The notes under the pieces are model-generated. The model had not been told where the DNA came from. It saw only the letters and a program-made list of their open reading frames with translations, and ran no database searches. A program made the position numbers and the translations under genes. A stretch of DNA of 64,000 bases. Source: Argentina anserina. Lineage: Eukaryota > Streptophyta > Magnoliopsida > Rosales > Rosaceae. The first letter of the stretch is position 1; every line of letters starts with the position of its first letter. The stretch spans positions 29,574,001 to 29,638,000 of the forward strand of contig NC_065877.1 of assembly GCF_933775445.1 (NCBI RefSeq), read 5' to 3'. Positions 58,378-64,000 of this stretch are shown one piece after another.

Positions 58378-59882
58378 TCAATGGGGACGGAAATGTGGAC
58401 AAAAAAATGGCGCCACCTTTCTGTCCTCATTGACAATTGATCAAAGTTTCGATTTTCTAAGGCTTGGCACAAGAGAAAAATCAATAAGGGACAAAAAGAT
58501 GGTTGTCCCCATTGACAGTTGATCAATGGTTTCAACTTTCTAAGGCCTCACATGGAAAAATCAATAGCAGACAGAAAGATGACGCCATCTTTCTTGACGA
58601 TTGATCAATGGTTTTAACTTTCTGAGGCACGATGCATGAGAAAAATCAATAGGGGACAGAAAGATGACGCCATCTTTCTACCCCCATTGACGATTGATCA
58701 ATGATTTCGACTTCCTGAGGCTTGATGCATGAGAAAAATCAATAGGGGGCAGAAAGATGACGCTGCCTTTCTGTCCCTACTGACCATTGATAAATGGTTT
58801 CATCTTTCTAAGGCCCCGCGCATGATCAAAATCAATTAGGGACAGAAAGATAGCACCATATTTCTTAGGGGTGGCAATGGTATAGAAAACCATTCCAACC
58901 AATTCGTATACCAACCGTACCAAATATGTTGGTATACCAAATACTTGGTACATGGTATATGGTACAGTATACCGTACCAATATTAAAAATACGGTAGGTA
59001 GGTGGTATAGATTTTCCATATACCATGGTATATCGTACCTACCAACTTATATTATATTAAATTATTTAATTAAAAAATATATATATCTTTAAATTTCAAT
59101 TGTAGATTTATTGAAAAATAAATCCAAACTATATATATCTACTAACCTTAATCTAATCTCTTTGAGTTTCTTTCTCAAGTACACTATTTTTCTCGTCTTC
59201 AATTTCTTTATTTAATTATGAATGAATCGATTCAATCGAATTCCCAAGTACAAATGCTTAGACCTATCAGTAGCACCATCACTGCTTACAACATGTCAAC
59301 ATATATCGCATTTAAACCTATCATTAATTTTTTCAATTGTTTTGAGAATTCATAAGTACTTTAACAGTTTGACTATTTGGACTTTGACTTTCTATTTATG
59401 ACTTTGTATTTGGTAATTTGGTTGAAGTTATATAAGACTTTGGAATTCTATTGTTATTTCACTTATTTATTATTATTTATTTGGGTTGGGCCTTAAAATT
59501 TTTGGACCTTAAATATGTTAGTACAAGCCCATTACCAACCGTACCAACTGAGTGCCAACCGTACCACTTAATTGGTATACCAACGTTATTGGTTGGTATA
59601 AATTGTGGATTTTTCATACCAAATATATATTGGTTGGTATATGATATTAGAACATTAAGACTGGTATACCAACCAATCCAGCCCTAATATTTCTATCCCC
59701 ATTGACGATTGATCAATGGTTTCAACTTTCTATGACCCGAAGCATGAGAAAAATATCTTTATGTCCCCATTGACGATTGATCAATGGTTCTAAGGCCCGG
59801 CGCATGATAAAAGTCAATAGGTGACATAAAGATGTCCGCATTGACAATTGATAAAAGTTTCTAAGGCTCGGCGCATGAGAAA
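58378..59882. repeat. Palindromic minisatellite (units of about 60-100 bp), interrupted by a hAT element
   Basis: About eight degenerate units, six left of and two to three right of an inserted element. A full unit reads TCAATAGGGGACAGAAAGAT, GACGCCATCTTTCT, CCCCATTGACGATTGATCAA, TGG, then TTTCAACTTTCTAAGGC and GCATGAGAAAAA. It contains two dyads: AGAAAGATG..CATCTTTCT and CATTGATCAATG-like. No coding potential. Confidence 0.85.
58866..59686. mobile_element. Non-autonomous hAT element, 821 bp
   Basis: Perfect 8-bp target duplication ATATTTCT at 58858-58865 and 59687-59694. Ends TAGGGGTGGCAATGG and, as reverse complement, TAGGGCTGGATTGG. The interior is rich in GGTATACCAA/TTGGTATACC inverted motifs. 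No transposase. It splits one minisatellite unit. Confidence 0.88.
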
Positions 59883-61055
59883 AAGACGTCATCTTTTTCA
59901 GTCACGTCGGAGGGTAATCACTGGCTTTCAAACTGATGAGGAGTCTATCAGAGTATCAGTAGAGTTGAGAACGATGAGGAGCCTGTCCAGCTGTCGGCTA
60001 AGAATTCTCCACAGGTTCTTGGGTTTGGTTTATTGTTCAATCATTTCATTTCGTCTGTTGTTGCTTTATATGATATCGGCCTTCTTGGCTCCATCTTTGC
60101 GTTAGGGTTTAAACTTTTCTCATAAAAATCAATGATCTTGAATAGAAGGTGTTTGTGGAAACACTTATATGTGTTGAATGTCAGCTGGCAGTTGAGGAAT
60201 CAATTTCTGCTAATTAGCTTCAATCAAAATTCCATATGTAACCAAGATCGGAAAAATATTATGTTTCTGATTGGGGTATGCTAACTGTTTTGAGGCTACT
60301 AGCCGAAGTTGTGAGAGAAGGTAGAAAGTAAGTTGGCTAGAAATGCTTGTTTAACCATATGCAACCAATTCATTAAAATAAGTTGAAGTTGGCTTCCCGG
60401 AATGGTTTTCTTGTTTTGCATTTCTGGAATAATTTATGAGGTGCCTAGCTACTAGTAAACGGAGGCATCCTGGAAGCTGGAACTATTATTAGTTAAGTAG
60501 TCAATGCCATAATATATTATATCGAGTAAACTTTCATTTAATTTTTACCTACTTTGAGGTTGCTCGATTAATTGAGTTTTGTTTCAGTTCTGGTGGAGAT
60601 ATAGTCTCGCAGAGGGATGGACTCTTACAGTTGACTCCTGGCGATCTGGCTTGGCTTTCAGATATGAGAAGTATCATATCGATATATAATCGAGCACACT
60701 ATCATTAATCATTTGCTGCAACTTGATTGTGTATGTTTTCTTACTTTCCTTCACTATCTTCGAATTTTGCTTTGTTCTACGTATTGCTTCATTGAGGTTG
60801 AGCAAATTGTTGGTTGAATTGTCTTTGTTTGTTGAGGTCATCAGGGATCCTATGGTAGTCTGGTAGTATTATCAATGATAGAGGTCATCAGGGATCTTTA
60901 GTAGTCTAGTAGTAGATAGTTAATATCATGACTGCATAAGTAAATAATCACATGTATCTTCTGCATCATTGATAACTTGTAAGAAGTAGAAACTGATCAC
61001 CTATGCATATTGTTATCTAGGGGTATATAACAAGAGGAGATCACCCAGAAAGACT
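59883..61055. other. Upstream region of the DUF4220/DUF594 gene
   Basis: About 1.2 kb without a recognisable gene. It probably holds the promoter and 5' UTR, perhaps with a leader intron. A short repeat, GAGGTCATCAGGGATC, occurs at about 60835 and 60881. The frame at 59848-60105 starts inside the minisatellite and is not convincing. Confidence 0.45.
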
Positions 61056-63530
61056 ATGGGGGTAACTATCATTCCTGACCGCGTTAGGAATGTATGGGAA
61101 AAGTGGAATCTCCGGAGCTTTGTCCTCTTAAGCCTCTCATTGCAGACCATTTTAATTCTCTTTGCACCATTCAGAAAGAGAACACCCAACACATGGCTAA
61201 CCACGGTCATCTGGTCAGCATACTTACTCGCTGATTGGGCTGCTAACTTTTCAGTTGGATTGATCTCCAACAGCCAAGGCGACAGTTCAGTTTCGGATGA
61301 GGCCAGTGATCTTCTGGTGTTTTGGGCTCCCTTTCTTTTGTTACACCTTGGCGGTCCAGACACCATCACTGCTTTTGCTCTGGAAGATAATACCTTGTGG
61401 CTAAGGCACTTGCTTGGCCTTGTATTCCAGGTCATAGCTTCTGTTTATATCTTCCTTCAATCACTCCCCAATAAGCTTTGGCTCCCAACAAGCCTACTTT
61501 TTGTTGCTGGAATCATCAAGTATGCGGAGAGAACACGCGCTTTGTATCTTGCAAGCTTAGATAACTTCAAGGAATCCATGCTTAAGAAGCCTGATGCTGG
61601 ACCCAATTATGCCAAGCTCATGGAAGAATACTCCTCAAAATTAGAGGCTCAACTTCCAACTCATATTGAACTCACAGCAGAACGCAGCAAAGAGTCCAGG
61701 ACATTGAGTTATGTGATTGAAAAAGGTGACTTGGAGAATGACATTGCAGTGGTACGACATGCTCATCACTTCTTCCAAATCTTCAAGGGTCTTATTGTAG
61801 ATCTCATTTTTAGCTTCCATGAGCGGTATGAGAGCCGTGTGATTTTTCATGAGAGAACCTCAGAAGAAGCTTTCAAGTTAATTGCGGTCGAGCTCAACTT
61901 TATATATGAAGCTCTCTTTACCAAGGTGGTTGTGGTGCATTCTAAGCTAGGATACTTCTTCCGGGCTATATCCTTAGGTGCGGTTTCTGCAGCTCTTGTT
62001 TTCTTTTATAAATTAGAGAAAGAGGGTTTGCAAAGGTATGATGTTCGGATTACATATGGATTGCTGTTTGGTGCCATAGGCCTGGATACATTATCTGCCT
62101 TCATGGTTCTATTCTCTGATTGGACTGTAGCAGCCCTGAATAAGTCTTGGCAAGACTCTTGCATAGCCGCTGCTATTCTAGGAAAGTATCTCCATCTTAA
62201 GAGATCAAGGTGGTATACAAGCACAAAAAATGACAGTTATCAAGCTCCGATTTCCAAACCAACCAAGTGTTTGGAGTGGACTAGAGAGCTTCTGTTTCGG
62301 AGATGGTATGAGTCTGTGTCTGCATTCAACTTGATACAATATTCCCTTGAGGAATATCCAAAACTTTCCCCTGGAATTTTGGACTACTTTGGCATTGTAT
62401 ACATTAAAATCATCGACTTATTGGGTCTTAAGGATCTTCGAGATAGGATGAAATACAGGTCCAGCAAGCCACTAAAGAAAGATTTATGGGATTTCATTTT
62501 CAAAGTGGTGAAAAGTAAATCTCTGCTGGCAGATGATCCTGAAACTGCAAAGAAAATATGTTCTGCCAGAGGTGAGTGGGTTCTCCAAGATAGTGATTGG
62601 ACTCTCCGAGATAGCTATTGGGATAGTACCGTGGACAAAAACATGGTGATCAGTAAGTTATTGTCTTATGTTGTTGATGTTGATTATGACCAAAGCATTC
62701 TACTATGGCACATTGCTACTGAGTTTTGCTATAACATGGAAGATTACAAAGAGGCTAGTGATGATAATGGTGGTGGTAATGCTGGTGAGCCTGTTTCTAC
62801 TAGTGGCAGAATCAACAGTTTCTTCTCAAAACTTTCAAGACCATTACGTATAGGTCTAGATTTTGTCAAGAGATTGAAAGGAGCAATAAGGGGGCTTGGG
62901 GAGGCCATGGTCAATTATTGTCGACAACTTGTTTCATGTCGAAATGCTGGTGATCATCTAAAACCTGATGAATGTGTTGGTGCTGCTGCTGATGATGATG
63001 ATAGTGATGATAGTATCCATTATTTCGGTAACAGAAAAGAATACAGCAAGACATTGTCTGATTACATGTTATATCTCTTAGTTATGCAGCCTACTCTGAT
63101 GTCTTCTGTACCAGGAATTGGACAAATAAGATTCAGGGATACATGTGAAGAAGCAAAAAAGTTCTTCAGCAGAAGGGATTTGAGATCCGAAGTGAAAGAG
63201 GCTTGTAAAAGACTCCTTGATGTAAATACTGATGTCAAACCTATTAATGTCAAAGGGGATAGAAGTAAATCAGTACTGTTTGATGCATGCATTCTAGCCA
63301 AAGAGTTGCAGGTGTTGAAGGAAAATAAATGGGATCTTATAAGTGAAGTGTGGGTAGAATTGCTGTCATTTGCTGCAGGGCATTGCAGAGCAAATGACCA
63401 TGCTCAATTGTTGTGTAAAGGTGGTGAGCTTGTCACTTTTATTTGGTTATTGATGGCTCATTTTGGCATAGGGGAGCAGTTCCAAATAAACGAGGGCCAC
63501 GCTAGAGCCAAACTTGTTGTGGGAAAGTAA
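61056..63530 (+). CDS. DUF4220 and DUF594 domain membrane protein, single exon
   Basis: Plant-specific family with no established biochemical role. 824 residues, intronless. N-terminal hydrophobic segments at about residues 19-37 (FVLLSLSLQTILILFAPF), 48-68, 84-100 and 125-143, and a further pair near 300-350, fit the DUF4220 layout. Family signatures include the SAYLLADWAANFSVGL run, FWAPFLLLHLGGPDTITAF, LEDNTLWLRHLL and IKYAERTRALYLAS. DUF594 lies near the C-terminus: LCKGGELVTFIWLLMAHFG at about residues 786-804. Length is normal (650-850). The middle is less conserved and has an Asp run (DDDDSDDS). The gene stands alone; such genes often occur in clusters, so more copies may lie beyond the window. 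Confidence 0.9.
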   Translation: MGVTIIPDRVRNVWEKWNLRSFVLLSLSLQTILILFAPFRKRTPNTWLTTVIWSAYLLADWAANFSVGLISNSQGDSSVSDEASDLLVFWAPFLLLHLGGPDTITAFALEDNTLWLRHLLGLVFQVIASVYIFLQSLPNKLWLPTSLLFVAGIIKYAERTRALYLASLDNFKESMLKKPDAGPNYAKLMEEYSSKLEAQLPTHIELTAERSKESRTLSYVIEKGDLENDIAVVRHAHHFFQIFKGLIVDLIFSFHERYESRVIFHERTSEEAFKLIAVELNFIYEALFTKVVVVHSKLGYFFRAISLGAVSAALVFFYKLEKEGLQRYDVRITYGLLFGAIGLDTLSAFMVLFSDWTVAALNKSWQDSCIAAAILGKYLHLKRSRWYTSTKNDSYQAPISKPTKCLEWTRELLFRRWYESVSAFNLIQYSLEEYPKLSPGILDYFGIVYIKIIDLLGLKDLRDRMKYRSSKPLKKDLWDFIFKVVKSKSLLADDPETAKKICSARGEWVLQDSDWTLRDSYWDSTVDKNMVISKLLSYVVDVDYDQSILLWHIATEFCYNMEDYKEASDDNGGGNAGEPVSTSGRINSFFSKLSRPLRIGLDFVKRLKGAIRGLGEAMVNYCRQLVSCRNAGDHLKPDECVGAAADDDDSDDSIHYFGNRKEYSKTLSDYMLYLLVMQPTLMSSVPGIGQIRFRDTCEEAKKFFSRRDLRSEVKEACKRLLDVNTDVKPINVKGDRSKSVLFDACILAKELQVLKENKWDLISEVWVELLSFAAGHCRANDHAQLLCKGGELVTFIWLLMAHFGIGEQFQINEGHARAKLVVGK

Positions 63531-64000
63531 ATGTATCTGCGTTTTGAATTATGTACCAAGTAGTTGTGATCTCCTTGTAATCCCAGAATAGTTGTGAACA
63601 AAGTTTTTTCTTTACTGATGCATAGTTGCATACACATTCTGTTGTTTGGTACTTGTATCTTTACTGTTTTAATTGCATCTACTCTTGCTTTCGATCTCTT
63701 TTAAAAACCTACTTCCTTTTTCATTCATATATATAGGGGCTGCTTCGAGAGGTATTAGAGCATGAATTTGCAGTCAATTGATGCAGACCTCATTGGGAAG
63801 ACAGTAATAATATCAGCATGATCGTTTTCTGATTTGAAGAATCTGGCCTGTTGAAGATTATCTAATAAGCCATAAATTTTGACTAACAGTTTAGGACTTG
63901 TAGGCAGATTAGCCAAATGCTTCTTTCATAACTCTATAAACTAAATAATAATAATAATTAAAATACTCCACCTAATAGCTAAACAAGAAATTTGCATTTG
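63531..64000. other. 3' flank of the DUF4220/DUF594 gene
   Basis: Probable 3' UTR followed by AT-rich sequence with a short (AAT)n run at 63944-63959. No second gene before the window ends. Confidence 0.5.

Noticed and set aside
1..64000. tRNA or rRNA genes
   Set aside because: Scanning for GGTTCGAATCC-like B boxes by eye gave only isolated partial matches without a cloverleaf; no rRNA text was recognised.

Overview
The window looks like nuclear DNA of a flowering plant, most likely a eudicot. The evidence is multi-exon genes with GT-AG introns, plant-only families (callose synthase, VQ protein, DUF4220/DUF594, F-box/FBA) and many nested LTR retrotransposons and MITEs. The protein relatives recalled for comparison are Arabidopsis ones. 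A Rosaceae origin is possible but is only an impression. There is nothing bacterial: no operons, CRISPR arrays or ribosome binding sites.

Layout. (1) 425-15156, minus strand: a complete callose synthase of the CALS7/CALS6 type. I rebuilt 42 exons that join into an open frame of 1,933 residues. (2) 16441-20886, minus strand: a 13-exon gene for a 368-residue membrane protein of the THH1/TOM1/TOM3 family, with a small solo LTR in one intron. (3) About 21 to 40 kb: gene-poor and repeat-rich. It holds a Harbinger-like MITE, an old gypsy-type remnant split by a 2.8-kb solo LTR, a Mutator-like MITE containing a hairpin element, and a minus-strand non-autonomous LTR element (32342-40069). The right LTR of that element carries a Mutator-like MITE, which itself carries a 218-bp solo LTR. 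Target-site duplications support most of these calls. (4) 40304-52137, plus strand: an F-box/FBA gene, a 96-residue membrane-anchored protein of unknown function, COG5 (three exons) and a VQ-motif protein. (5) About 52 to 60 kb: repeats again, with a truncated relative of the 2.8-kb LTR, a MITE with a 10-bp target duplication, and a palindromic minisatellite split by a hAT element. (6) 61056-63530, plus strand: a single-exon DUF4220/DUF594 protein.

The genes are not one pathway. Callose synthase acts at the plasma membrane, the TOM1-like protein in endomembranes, COG5 in Golgi tethering, the F-box protein in SCF ubiquitin ligation, and the VQ protein as a nuclear partner of WRKY factors. I found no convincing undescribed multi-gene system. 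The points most worth a second look are a duplicated exon edge with a second splice donor in the callose synthase gene, its GC-AG intron, the dated nest of transposons beside the F-box promoter, the palindromic minisatellite, and the unrecognised 96-residue protein. Exon boundaries come from reading splice signals and recalled family alignments, with no transcript evidence.
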